Source: Thalassospira xiamenensis M-5 = DSM 17429 (GTDB taxonomy: Bacteria; Pseudomonadota; Alphaproteobacteria; Rhodospirillales; Thalassospiraceae). From it: 64,000 bases of DNA. The notes beneath the pieces are model-generated. The model was not told the origin of the DNA. It saw nothing but the letters and a program-made list of their open reading frames with translations, and ran no database searches. Below, piece by piece: positions 27,169 through 35,807 of the stretch. The translations under genes were made by a program, and so were the position numbers. Numbering within the stretch: position 1 is the first letter of the stretch; every line of letters begins with the position of its first letter. The stretch lies in contig NZ_CP004388.1 of assembly GCF_000300235.2 (NCBI RefSeq), forward strand, positions 3,232,001-3,296,000, given 5' to 3'.

Positions 27169-27897
27169 ATGCTCCTTCCCTCTCCCCTGATCCGGGGCAA
27201 GCTGATCAAACGTTACAAACGTTTTCTGGCCGATATCGAGCTGGAAAACGGCGATATGATCACCGCCCATTGCGCCAATCCGGGCGGGATGATCGGGTTG
27301 AAGGAGGCCGGGATCGATGTCTGGCTGTCGCAATCGGACAATCCGAAACGCAAACTGAAATACAGTTGGGAACTGTGCCGGGTTGGCGGTGCGATGGTTG
27401 GCATCAATACTGCCCATCCCAACGCAATCGTCGAAGAAGCCATCTTGTCGGGCAAGGTGCCGGAGCTGGCCGGATATGAAACGCTGAAGCGTGAAGTCAA
27501 ATATGGCAAGAATTCACGGATCGATATCCTGCTTTCTGATCCGGAACGTGGGCTTTGCTATGTCGAAGTCAAGAATGTGCATCTTAAACGCGATGATGCT
27601 GTTCCGGGGCTGGCGGAGTTTCCCGATGCGGTTACCGCGCGCGGGGCAAAGCACCTTGACGAAATGGCCGACATGGTCGCAGAAGGTCACCGTGCCGTGA
27701 TGTTCTATCTGATCCAGCGCGATGATTGCGACCGTTTTGCCTTGGCATCCGATATAGATCCGCACTATGCCGCGCGCTTTTCAGCGGCGACCAGCGCCGG
27801 GGTCGAGGCATTGGCCTATGACTGCATCATTGATGTCAAGACACCATCGGTAACCGTAAACAAGGCCGTTCCGATCTGGGACATCAGCGCAAAGTGA
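27169..27897 (+). CDS. sfsA: SfsA family DNA/RNA nuclease
   Basis: A 242-residue SfsA protein, first named for sugar fermentation stimulation and later described as a nucleic-acid-binding or nuclease-fold protein. Hallmarks are the N-terminal LIRGKLIKRYKRFLADIELENGDMITAHCANPG, the core SRIDILLSDPERGLCYVEVKNVHL and FPDAVTARGAKHLDEMADMVAEGHRAVMFYLIQRDDCDRFA. The Asp and Glu-x-Lys residues match a PD-(D/E)XK-like site. Length is normal. It lies upstream of map, a common neighbour order in alphaproteobacteria. Confidence 0.94.
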   Translation: MLLPSPLIRGKLIKRYKRFLADIELENGDMITAHCANPGGMIGLKEAGIDVWLSQSDNPKRKLKYSWELCRVGGAMVGINTAHPNAIVEEAILSGKVPELAGYETLKREVKYGKNSRIDILLSDPERGLCYVEVKNVHLKRDDAVPGLAEFPDAVTARGAKHLDEMADMVAEGHRAVMFYLIQRDDCDRFALASDIDPHYAARFSAATSAGVEALAYDCIIDVKTPSVTVNKAVPIWDISAK

Positions 27898-27994
27898 CGG
27901 CATCCTTGCCAATTTCGCCCTGTCCGATTATGTCATTGAACTATGTTGCGACACAGCGACCATTGAATTTACTGCCGAACCAAGGAGATTTCGG

Positions 27995-28801
27995 GTGGCG
28001 AACGGAAAAGTAAAACTGCACGGACCCGAAGCGTTCGAAGGGATGCGCGCCGCCGGACGGCTGGCTGCGGAAGTCCTTGATTACATTACGCCCTTCGTTG
28101 TTCCGGGCGAAACGACCGGCAGGCTCGACCAATTGTGTGATGAATATATTCGCGATCATAATGCGGTTTCGGCCTGCCTTGGCTATCGCGGCTTTCCGAA
28201 ATCGATTTGCACCTCGATCAACCATGTTGTCTGCCACGGGATTCCCGGCGACAAGAAACTGATGAATGGCGACATCATGAATATCGATGTCACGGTCATT
28301 CTCGATGGCTGGTATGGCGATACGTCGCGCATGTATATCGCGGGCACGCCCAAGGTGATGGCGCAGCGCCTTGTCGATGTGACGTACGAAGCATTGTGGC
28401 GCGGGATTAATGCCGTCAAGCCGGGGGCGACACTTGGCGATATCGGTCATGCGATCCAAAGCTATGCCGAAAGCGAACGTTTTTCGGTTGTACGCGATTT
28501 CTGCGGTCACGGCCTTGGTCAGGTGTTCCATGATGCGCCCAATATCCTGCATTATGGCCGCCCGGGCGAAGGGCTGGTTCTGGAACCCGGCATGATTTTC
28601 ACCATCGAACCGATGATCAACCAGGGCACTTATACCTGCAAAATCCTGCCTGATGGCTGGACAGCGGTGACGCGGGACCGCAAACTGTCGGCACAGTTCG
28701 AACATTCACTTGGTGTCACCGATGACGGGTTTGAAATCTTTACCCGTTCACCGGCCGGGCTTGAAAAACCACCATACGACATTAGTGCAGCCGCCGAATA
28801 A
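27995..28801 (+). CDS. map: Type I methionine aminopeptidase (GTG start)
   Basis: Removes the initiator methionine from nascent proteins. The 268-residue protein has the pita-bread fold signatures CTSINHVVCHGIPGDKKLMNGDIMNIDVTVILDGWYGDTSRMY (metal-binding Asp pair), FCGHGLGQVFHDAPNILHYG (metal and substrate His residues) and MIFTIEPMINQG (metal Glu). The start is GTG at 27995, decided by the ideally placed AAGGAGATTTCGG. There is no closer ATG that keeps the N-terminal LHGPEAFEGMRAAGRLAAEVLD. radC follows 28 bp later and is probably co-transcribed. Confidence 0.95.
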   Translation: MANGKVKLHGPEAFEGMRAAGRLAAEVLDYITPFVVPGETTGRLDQLCDEYIRDHNAVSACLGYRGFPKSICTSINHVVCHGIPGDKKLMNGDIMNIDVTVILDGWYGDTSRMYIAGTPKVMAQRLVDVTYEALWRGINAVKPGATLGDIGHAIQSYAESERFSVVRDFCGHGLGQVFHDAPNILHYGRPGEGLVLEPGMIFTIEPMINQGTYTCKILPDGWTAVTRDRKLSAQFEHSLGVTDDGFEIFTRSPAGLEKPPYDISAAAE

Positions 28802-28829
28802 GGCCGCAAACAAAAAGGGGGAAGCGGAT

Positions 28830-29663
28830 TTGAGCGAAACAGAAGATCGCAAGGCTGCTTCCCGTCCTGACGCATCAATCGATGTACAGATTGATGACGG
28901 CACGCGCGTCTTTTTCGATCAGACGCGCGCTGCGGTTCCGGTCGGACAAAGTACCAGTTTCCAGCCATCGCCGAGCGACGCGAAACCGCCCAAACCCCAT
29001 TATCACGGCCACCGTCAACGCCTGCGCGAACGGTTCCTTAAAGGCGGGGCCAATGCGCTTGCCGATTATGAATTGCTTGAACTTCTGCTGTGTACGGCGA
29101 TGCCGCGTGGCGATGTCAAACCGCTGGCGAAATCGCTGATTACGCAGTTTGGCAGCTTTGCCAATGTTCTTGCCGCACGGCCCGAAGATTTGCAAAAGGC
29201 CAAGGGGCTTGGCGATGCCGGAATTGCCGCGATCAAGGTGGCCGAGGCAAGCGCGCAATATCTGGCCCGTGAACGCGCGATGGAATTGCCCGTGATCGCC
29301 AGTTGGGAACAGCTGATTGATTACTGCCGGGTGCGTCTGGGCCATCGCAAGACCGAAGAACTGCATCTGCTGTTTCTGGACCGCAAGAACCGGTTGATTG
29401 CCGATGAATGCCATCAGACCGGCACGGTCGATCACACCCCGGTTTACCCGCGCGAAGTGATCAAGCGCGCCCTTGAATTGCACGCCAGCGCGATCATTCT
29501 GGTCCATAACCATCCCAGCGGCGATGCCACCCCATCGCGCGGCGATATAGACATGACGCGCAAGATTGTCGAGGCCGCAAAGGCGATGGAAATCACCATC
29601 CACGACCACATCATCATCAGTCAGGCCGGGTATAATTCGTTTAAAACCCTTGGCCTGATTTAG
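28830..29663 (+). CDS. radC: RadC family JAMM-domain protein (TTG start)
   Basis: A 277-residue RadC. Residues up to about 65 are variable. Then GHRQRLRERFLKGGANALADYELLELLL and a helix-hairpin-helix (RPEDLQKAKGLGDAGIAAIKVAEA) precede the MPN/JAMM metal motif ILVHNHPSGDATPSRGD. The historical DNA-repair role is doubtful; the biochemical role is unsettled. I place the start at the TTG at 28830, 28 bp after the map stop with GGGGGAAG just upstream. An in-frame ATG at 28710 lies inside map and would give a poor-quality leader. The gene converges on the DUF1857 gene. Confidence 0.9.
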   Translation: MSETEDRKAASRPDASIDVQIDDGTRVFFDQTRAAVPVGQSTSFQPSPSDAKPPKPHYHGHRQRLRERFLKGGANALADYELLELLLCTAMPRGDVKPLAKSLITQFGSFANVLAARPEDLQKAKGLGDAGIAAIKVAEASAQYLARERAMELPVIASWEQLIDYCRVRLGHRKTEELHLLFLDRKNRLIADECHQTGTVDHTPVYPREVIKRALELHASAIILVHNHPSGDATPSRGDIDMTRKIVEAAKAMEITIHDHIIISQAGYNSFKTLGLI

Positions 29664-29844
29664 CCACATGATCCAGCGGGATAAGATCGTGCTTTTGGGA
29701 TAAAAGTGCAGCGCCGCCGTAAAACGAACGGAACCAGACAGAAACAGTTGGCTAAAACGGAAAATCTGGTCAGCCATTGAGAACAGCCGACCAGATATCT
29801 GTCTCTTAATTTTCAATTGTCTCAAACAATGAAGACGACCGAGG

Positions 29845-30318
29845 TCAAATCCTTCCTTCGGCAACCATTTCACGAGTACGCTTCAATGTAGACATCAGGG
29901 CTGCTTTGTAGCCGTTATTGCTATCGAACTGTGCTTGCTCTGCCTGTTCTTCCGAGCCGTTAGGTTCCTTGTCGCGCAGTCCTAGGTAGCAGTAGAATTT
30001 GAGCTGAAGGTCGCCCGTTTCGTCCTCGAACAGTTCGTTGATGATCGCCCCCTCTCGCGGGCCTGTTGCCTGAAAGAAGGTGACCTTTCGTTGCGCATCC
30101 AGCGTAATGATCTCGCGCAGGTCGACACCGCTGATCGTAGCATCGCGGACGAAATGTGTTGAGCTTTCCTCTGTGACATCGCAACGGGTACAGAGGCCAG
30201 CCGGAAGAAATTGTCGCGCATCACGAGCTTTCAGCTCAAGGCCCTTCCAGACCTGTTCGCGTGTCAGTCTGGGTTTACCTTGCGGGTTAACCGGGACGGT
30301 TGCAGTCGAATATATCAT
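29845..30318 (-). CDS. DUF1857/AtaL-like SRPBCC protein
   Basis: A 157-residue protein that begins MIYSTATVPVNPQGKPRLTREQVWKGLELKARD. This fits the AtaL-like/DUF1857 branch of the SRPBCC (START-like) ligand-binding fold, with later strands VRDATISGVDLREIITLDAQRKVTFFQATGPREGAIINELFED. Function is unknown for the family. The ATG at 30318 is preceded by AAAAAGGATCATCG; an upstream extension has no ribosome site. It lies 40 bp after the NmrA-like gene on the same strand and is probably co-transcribed with it. Confidence 0.8.
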   Translation of the reverse strand: MIYSTATVPVNPQGKPRLTREQVWKGLELKARDARQFLPAGLCTRCDVTEESSTHFVRDATISGVDLREIITLDAQRKVTFFQATGPREGAIINELFEDETGDLQLKFYCYLGLRDKEPNGSEEQAEQAQFDSNNGYKAALMSTLKRTREMVAEGRI

Positions 30319-30358
30319 GTCGATGATCCTTTTTTCGGTCGGGTTGGAATGAGGGCGA

Positions 30359-31222
30359 TCAGTCAACGATCTGCGCGACATAATCACGATAGGAGCGCAA
30401 CGGACGGCCAAGCATCGACGTCAACCGGTCGACGTCGCCAGCATCCGGAAGCATGCCATCGGTCAGGAAACGCTCCGCCATCAGTCGCATATCAAAGGCC
30501 ATCCAGCCTGGCATGAACTGACGCAGGTTCTGTTCAAACCCAGCAGTATCGTTGCCGGGAAAGGTGATTGGGCGGCCAAGGACATCGCCCCAAATCGTGG
30601 CCGCATCCTTGCCGGTCAGCGTATCCGGACCAACAAGGTTGATGCGATTGATCGGCAGCGGTATTGCCGATTGTTCACGGCGGATCAGTTCGAGCGCAGC
30701 AATTTCGCCGACGTCACGTGCATCAATCATTGCAAGTCCCTTTTCACCAATCGGCATCGGATAGATGCCAAAGTTGGTGACGACGTCCATGATCGTAATT
30801 TCGTTATCCATGTAATAAGCTGGGCGCAAAATGGTGGCACCAAGACCCATTTGTTCGATCATCCTCTCAACACCGAACTTGCCCGCGAAATGCGGCACGT
30901 TGACATAGATATCGCTGTGGATCACCGACAGATATACGATCCGCTCGATCCCGGCCTCACGGGCAAGGTTAAGCGTAATCAGCGCCTGCGTGTATTCGTC
31001 GGCAACAACCCCGTTCAGCAGAAACAGGGTCGAGACACCGGACAGGGCGCGCCGCAGTAAATCGACATCACGCATATCGCCCTGAACGACTTCCACGTCG
31101 TTCGGGAAACTGGCCTTGGACGGGTCACGGACCAATGCACGCACATCTGCACCGCGTTTCAGAAGTTGTTCGACAACATTGCTTCCGACATTGCCGGTCG
31201 CGCCGGTTACCAGAATGGTCAT
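30359..31222 (-). CDS. NmrA-like NAD(P)-binding protein
   Basis: A 287-residue atypical short-chain dehydrogenase of the NmrA/HSCARG type. The NAD(P)-binding glycine motif GATGNVG is at residues 7-13 of MTILVTGATGNVGSNVVEQLLKRGADVRALVRDPSK. FLLNGVVADEYTQALITLNLAREAGIERIVYLSVI and ATILRPAYYMDNE follow the family pattern. Members act as redox sensors or quinone/azo reductases; which applies here is not clear. The ATG at 31222 follows CAAGGAGAAAAACC. It is divergent from a LysR gene with a perfect palindrome in between, which suggests LysR control of this gene and the DUF1857 gene. Confidence 0.88.
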   Translation of the reverse strand: MTILVTGATGNVGSNVVEQLLKRGADVRALVRDPSKASFPNDVEVVQGDMRDVDLLRRALSGVSTLFLLNGVVADEYTQALITLNLAREAGIERIVYLSVIHSDIYVNVPHFAGKFGVERMIEQMGLGATILRPAYYMDNEITIMDVVTNFGIYPMPIGEKGLAMIDARDVGEIAALELIRREQSAIPLPINRINLVGPDTLTGKDAATIWGDVLGRPITFPGNDTAGFEQNLRQFMPGWMAFDMRLMAERFLTDGMLPDAGDVDRLTSMLGRPLRSYRDYVAQIVD

Positions 31223-31297
31223 GGTTTTTCTCCTTGGTTGAGCAATTTGACTGCCCCAATTTAATGATCCACATTCACGGCAATAGACGTTATATTT

Positions 31298-31310
31298 AGA
31301 CAGACTGTCT
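31298..31310. promoter_or_regulatory. Perfect palindrome in the NmrA/LysR divergent promoter
   Basis: AGACAG-A-CTGTCT is a perfect 13-bp palindrome, 15 bp before the LysR start and 76 bp from the NmrA-like start. It is a likely LysR binding site, inferred from position. Confidence 0.5.
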
Positions 31311-31324
31311 CGCTGGTGGAACAC

Positions 31325-32218
31325 ATGGACCTTCTTGCCCTTGCCGACTTCAATCTGGTCGCCCGACACGGTGGGTTTGGGAAAGCGTCGCGCGCCACAG
31401 GCCGCCCGAAAGCGACACTGTCACGCCGCGTGGCAGAGCTGGAGGCAAGCCTTGAGCTGCGTTTGTTCGAACGCAGTGCTCGACTTCTCAAACTGACCGA
31501 AGAAGGAAGGACGCTGTTCGAGCGGACGAGCCAGTTGTTCACTGAACTCGACGAGACGACTGCGGCAATTGCCTCTGGCGGACGCGAACCGAGGGGGAAA
31601 CTTCGGATCAGTGCACCTTTGCTGTTTTCGCAGACTGCGATGGGGAAACTGGCTGCGGACTTCGCCCTCAAATACCCGAAGGTCCGACTTGAGGTCACGA
31701 CCGAAGATCGCCCGGTCGATATGATTGAGGAAGCCTATGATCTGGTAATAAGGGTTAACCCGGAACCTGATGAAAGCCTTGTCGGTCGTGTGTTCCTGCG
31801 TGATCGACTGGTGATCGTTGCTAATCCGGGCCTGACGCCACCGATGGATGGCTCCTCTGTCCCGGCTGTTGTACGGGGGCAAGTCCGCCAAGACGAAAGC
31901 TGGAATGTGAAAACATCAACCAGCCAGTCAAAGATCGCGGTCAATCCGGTCCTGAGCCTCTCATCGCTCGTCATGGTTCGGGACGCCGTACGCAAAGGAG
32001 TTGGCGCGGGACGACTTCCGGTGTCGCTTGTGTGTCATGATCTTGCCGATGGTACGCTGGTGCATTGGGGCGATGTGGACGGGCCTGAAATTACCTTATG
32101 GGCGCTCTATCCGTCACGCCGCTTGCTAAGCGCACGCGTCTCGGCGTTCCTAGACTTTCTAAGGGATGCTTTTCCCAAAGGAACTCCGGACGAGTTGGCG
32201 GCCTATGTGGGAAGATGA
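31325..32218 (+). CDS. LysR-family regulator, divergent from the NmrA-like gene
   Basis: A 297-residue LysR regulator. MDLLALADFNLVARHGGFGKASRATGRPKATLSRRVAELEASLELRLFERS is the winged helix-turn-helix. The effector part has GKLRISAPLLFSQTAMGKLAADFALKYPKVRLEVTTEDRPVDMIEEAYDLVIRVNP of the CrgA-like group. The ATG at 31325 has GGTGGA upstream; the GTG at 31316 would add three residues. It probably controls the divergent NmrA-like/DUF1857 pair, through the palindrome at 31298-31310. Confidence 0.9.
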   Translation: MDLLALADFNLVARHGGFGKASRATGRPKATLSRRVAELEASLELRLFERSARLLKLTEEGRTLFERTSQLFTELDETTAAIASGGREPRGKLRISAPLLFSQTAMGKLAADFALKYPKVRLEVTTEDRPVDMIEEAYDLVIRVNPEPDESLVGRVFLRDRLVIVANPGLTPPMDGSSVPAVVRGQVRQDESWNVKTSTSQSKIAVNPVLSLSSLVMVRDAVRKGVGAGRLPVSLVCHDLADGTLVHWGDVDGPEITLWALYPSRRLLSARVSAFLDFLRDAFPKGTPDELAAYVGR

Positions 32219-32361
32219 AAGCCATATAGCTTGGCTTCCATGCCTGCTGTCCGATTGAAAAGAGCACAGAAAAGGCGAGTCGGCCCACTGGACGTGACCG
32301 ACCCGCCAGAAACCGGCCGCCTGAATTTGGGGGGCAGGAGACCGGTGCCTGAACCCAAAGG

Positions 32362-33216
32362 TCAGAAGTTGTAAACCAGACCCAGACCGATGCTGTAAAC
32401 ATAGTCATCATCAATCAACGGGCTGTCAGTATAGCTGTCAGGCAGCAATTCCACCCCACCGGTTCCAAGCAGAACGATACTTTCGGTAATCGGATAGGTC
32501 ACAGAAACGTCAAGATGCGGGATAAAGGCAGCATCCGCGTCATAGACGGCCCGGTCACTTCTGACTTCGGTGCCGCTGACACCGACATGGTAGTTTGCCA
32601 GCTTATCGCTTTGCCAGCGTACCCCGCCACCCCAGTCGAATGTTACATTCTGCAGATCCATCGGGATGGTATAGGTGAGGTCAAGTTCATGACCGTCATG
32701 GGCGTCATTCAGATCAGTCAGGTAATAGGCCCCGACTTCCCCGCGCCACAGGCGGCTGGTGAAACCGATCCCGGCCTCATAGGCCATATCGCGCTCTTTC
32801 ATGCCACGCAGATATTCACTATCGCCATTTTCAAACGGCTTCATGCGAAGCGCACCAAGTACGTCAAGACTGGCGAATTCATTTTGCCATGCGGTGACAG
32901 ATATCCCGTCGGTCCCGATATGCAGCCGATCCGCATCATAGGCCAAAAGCGGCAAAGGATCTAAATCGACGCTGTCCGCACCACGATAAGGATTGCTTTC
33001 AACCTGGCCATATGCCCCGAACTGCCATACCCCACCAAGCCAGGGATCAGCAGCTTCATCTTGTTTGGGGTTAACCTCTTCGCGCAGGACGTCCCTTGTA
33101 CCTTGCTGCGCATTGGCCGACGTACTGATGACGAGCATAAGCGCACTTGCACACAATCCGGCCCCCAACAGGATCAAACCGTTCCCGACCAGATTTGAAA
33201 CTTTATAAAAATTCAT
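32362..33216 (-). CDS. MipA/OmpV-family outer membrane protein
   Basis: A 284-residue beta-barrel protein of the MipA/OmpV family, whose members are scaffold or osmoporin-like outer-membrane proteins. The signal sequence is unusually long (residues 1-36, with hydrophobic run GNGLILLGAGLCASALMLVIST). The mature part has WQFGAYGQVESNPYRGADSVDLDPLPLLAYDADRLHIG, repeated amphipathic strands and the terminal aromatic residue of VYSIGLGLVYNF that is needed for barrel insertion. It lies just downstream of the three AraC-type regulator genes on the same strand, separated by 129 bp. Those regulators could control it, but that is only inference. Confidence 0.87.
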   Translation of the reverse strand: MNFYKVSNLVGNGLILLGAGLCASALMLVISTSANAQQGTRDVLREEVNPKQDEAADPWLGGVWQFGAYGQVESNPYRGADSVDLDPLPLLAYDADRLHIGTDGISVTAWQNEFASLDVLGALRMKPFENGDSEYLRGMKERDMAYEAGIGFTSRLWRGEVGAYYLTDLNDAHDGHELDLTYTIPMDLQNVTFDWGGGVRWQSDKLANYHVGVSGTEVRSDRAVYDADAAFIPHLDVSVTYPITESIVLLGTGGVELLPDSYTDSPLIDDDYVYSIGLGLVYNF

Positions 33217-33345
33217 TTTGTCCGATCACCCTTGTATCAGTTTTGGTGACCCGACAATGCAGTGTCGTTCTGTGTCTGGCGTCCGGCTCTGTATCTTCGA
33301 ACCTGATCTATGCGATCAAAAGGTACGAATGCGCATTCGGACGCG

Positions 33346-34539
33346 TTAAGTATTTGTATTTAATGAATTCTCATCTCGGTACGCACTGGGCGTTTTGCCG
33401 ATGATTTTCTTGAAGGCCAGATTGAAAGTCGATTTGGAATTAAACCCGACACTGATGGCGATATCGAGGATCGTGCGATCCGGCTCCTTGATCAGAAGGC
33501 GGGATGCCTCGTATGTACGGACCTCGTTGACGAAATCAAAGAAGCTTTTGCCAAGATGCTGGTTCAGCACATAGGAAAGCTGATTGGGTGTCACCCCAAC
33601 AGCATTCGCGAGCTTTGGCATGGTCAGAAGCGGATCAAACATCAGCTCGCGTGCCGCCACGATGCGGTCCAGTTTTGCCCCTATTCGGCTGACATCTTCG
33701 GGATCAACCACATTGCGCGCCAGACCGGGTCTGGGCCTTTTTCCATCACTCTCGCCGGTGTTTTCAACCTCGTCGCGTTCAGGCTGTACGAACAATGCCG
33801 GATTGGCGGCAATAACGTGACACATCCGAAAGAACACCAGAACAAAGGTCGCCTTCACACACAGAACCAGCCATTCACTGCGTGAAACGATGGTATCGAA
33901 AAGACTGATCAGCGTGAAAAGGGTGAAAATCACACTCAACCCGACGAGCAGTTCGAGAATCCAGCGCCTTAGCCCTTTCTGATCGACTTCAAGCTGCCGA
34001 TGGGCATCTTTCAAATACCGGACCGCAACATGCCAGATCCGGAACATATAGATCGCAAATTGCAGACAGAAGATCGCGATCAACATCATCAGCAGCAGAT
34101 TAAAGACGTTGCCCTGACTGAAATCGAGATTGATGCGGACGTCGGAAACAGCCGTGTCCGACCGCGAAAGACTGGCATGCAGCAGAAAAACGACCCAGAC
34201 CATGACCGCCGACACCGGAAGCATGATTGCAAAATGCCATGCCGGTTTTGCGGATGGATTGCCTGATATCTCCCGGAAATAAAGATAGATTGCCGGAATG
34301 AAGGCGAAAAAGAAGGGTGTAACAAGTGGTGTCAGATACAGGTTCACAAGTGGGGGGACGATGGTATCGACAATATCATCGATAAAGCCCATGCCGACAG
34401 CCACCGCAAACATCATCAGCCATCGATTTGCTCGAAATGCGCGTTTACCCTCGCCCTGCAAAAGAATAATCAGAAAAACGGCCTGAACCGCGCCAAGTGC
34501 CGCAATCAGCAGCAGCAGCAAATCGATTGTTTCAAACAT
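33346..34539 (-). CDS. Membrane-anchored AraC-family regulator, copy 1 of tandem trio
   Basis: A 397-residue protein with about seven N-terminal membrane helices (starting MFETIDLLLLLIAALGAVQAVFLIILL) and a C-terminal AraC helix-turn-helix pair. The DNA-binding end is KLANAVGVTPNQLSYVLNQHLGKSFFDFVNE, then ILDIAISVGFNSKSTFNLAFKKIIGKTPSAYR. The architecture suggests a one-component membrane sensor that binds DNA directly. It is the third gene in transcription order, 41 bp after copy 2. The DNA-binding end is nearly the same as copy 2, the membrane part less so, which points to recent duplication and shared or overlapping targets. The signal sensed is not known. Confidence 0.85.
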   Translation of the reverse strand: MFETIDLLLLLIAALGAVQAVFLIILLQGEGKRAFRANRWLMMFAVAVGMGFIDDIVDTIVPPLVNLYLTPLVTPFFFAFIPAIYLYFREISGNPSAKPAWHFAIMLPVSAVMVWVVFLLHASLSRSDTAVSDVRINLDFSQGNVFNLLLMMLIAIFCLQFAIYMFRIWHVAVRYLKDAHRQLEVDQKGLRRWILELLVGLSVIFTLFTLISLFDTIVSRSEWLVLCVKATFVLVFFRMCHVIAANPALFVQPERDEVENTGESDGKRPRPGLARNVVDPEDVSRIGAKLDRIVAARELMFDPLLTMPKLANAVGVTPNQLSYVLNQHLGKSFFDFVNEVRTYEASRLLIKEPDRTILDIAISVGFNSKSTFNLAFKKIIGKTPSAYRDENSLNTNT

Positions 34540-34580
34540 TCATATGCCCGTCATTTGCGACGATAAAGATTACAGCAGCG

Positions 34581-35804
34581 CTAAAGTACGGGGTTACGCC
34601 GCGACAGGGTCTCCGATCGGTAAACACTTGGCGTTTTGCCGGTGATTTTCTTAAAAGCCAGATTGAAGGTTGATTTGGAATTAAAACCAACACTGGTTGC
34701 GATATCAAGGATGGTGCGATCCGGCTCGTTTACCAAAAGGCGGGATGCCTCGCCGGTTCGAACTTCGTTGATGAAGTCAAAGAAGCTTTTGCCAAGATGC
34801 TGGTTCAGCACATAGGAAAGCTGGTTAGAGGTTGCACCGACTGCATTTGCAAGCTTTGGCAGGCTGACAAGAGGATCGAAAAGCAGGTCGCTTCTGGTCC
34901 TGATGGCGTCAAGCCGTTTACAAATTCTGCTGATTTCATCGGCATCCACCAAGTTGCGAGGTGCAAACCTGGTTTGCCTCGACCCGGTTGCCGTGAAATC
35001 ACGGGCATCTTCATCCATTGCCATCTCTTGCGCCCCGTCCCATTCCGCCTGAACGAACAAAGCCGGGTTGTGCGCAATCACGTGGCACATACGAAAGAAT
35101 ACGAGCGCGAACGCCCCCTGTACAAGGGTCGTCAGCCATTGGCTATCGGTAATGAAAATATCGACAATCGTCGTTGCGGTAAAAATCAGAAAAATCAGGC
35201 TGATGCCAGTCAGCAGTTCCGTCACCCAGCGGCGCAGAACGCGCTGATCCGCACCGAGTTGTTCACCCGCCTGCCGCAGATAGCCAATCGCAACCCGCCA
35301 GATTTTGACCATATAGCCAAACAACTGGACATAAAGCGCAATAATGATTGTCAGCAGGATCGCAGCCACAGGCAAATGACTTTCAATATCGGTATCCAGT
35401 TCGAAATCGATTTCTCCGCCAATGTCGCCCGGAAGTATACGGGTGCGCATTATGTGTACCGCGACCGCCGTCAGGATGGCGACCGGCACCAGAATGACGA
35501 AATGCCCCCCCGGATAGCGCACGGGACGGTCAGCAATTTCGCGAAAATACAAGTAGATAGATGGCAAAAAAACAAATGTGACCGGTACAAAAATAATTGC
35601 CAGATACAGAATATAAAGCGGCGAGAGGAAGACATCGCTGATGTCTTCGACAAAGCTTGCGCAGGCGGTCAACGAGAACACCAGCAACCAGCGATTCGCA
35701 CGAAATGCGCGTTTGCCCTCGTGCCGCAACAGCAGCATCAGGAATGCGGCCTGTGCAAGGCCGACTGCAGCAATAAGCAAAAGAACGATTTCGGACGTAT
35801 CCAT
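34581..35804 (-). CDS. Membrane-anchored AraC-family regulator, copy 2 of tandem trio
   Basis: A 407-residue paralogue of its neighbours, with the same layout: N-terminal helices beginning MDTSEIVLLLIAAVGLAQAAFLMLLLRHEGKRAFRANRWLL and a C-terminal AraC domain (PKLANAVGATSNQLSYVLNQHLGKSFFDFINE; LDIATSVGFNSKSTFNLAFKKITGKTPSVYR). The phrase EGKRAFRANRWL after the second helix is shared with copy 1. The start is 3 bp after the stop of copy 3, which shows close coupling. The cytoplasmic linker (about 260-300) is the least conserved part among the three. Confidence 0.85.
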   Translation of the reverse strand: MDTSEIVLLLIAAVGLAQAAFLMLLLRHEGKRAFRANRWLLVFSLTACASFVEDISDVFLSPLYILYLAIIFVPVTFVFLPSIYLYFREIADRPVRYPGGHFVILVPVAILTAVAVHIMRTRILPGDIGGEIDFELDTDIESHLPVAAILLTIIIALYVQLFGYMVKIWRVAIGYLRQAGEQLGADQRVLRRWVTELLTGISLIFLIFTATTIVDIFITDSQWLTTLVQGAFALVFFRMCHVIAHNPALFVQAEWDGAQEMAMDEDARDFTATGSRQTRFAPRNLVDADEISRICKRLDAIRTRSDLLFDPLVSLPKLANAVGATSNQLSYVLNQHLGKSFFDFINEVRTGEASRLLVNEPDRTILDIATSVGFNSKSTFNLAFKKITGKTPSVYRSETLSRRNPVL

Positions 35805-35807
35805 TCT

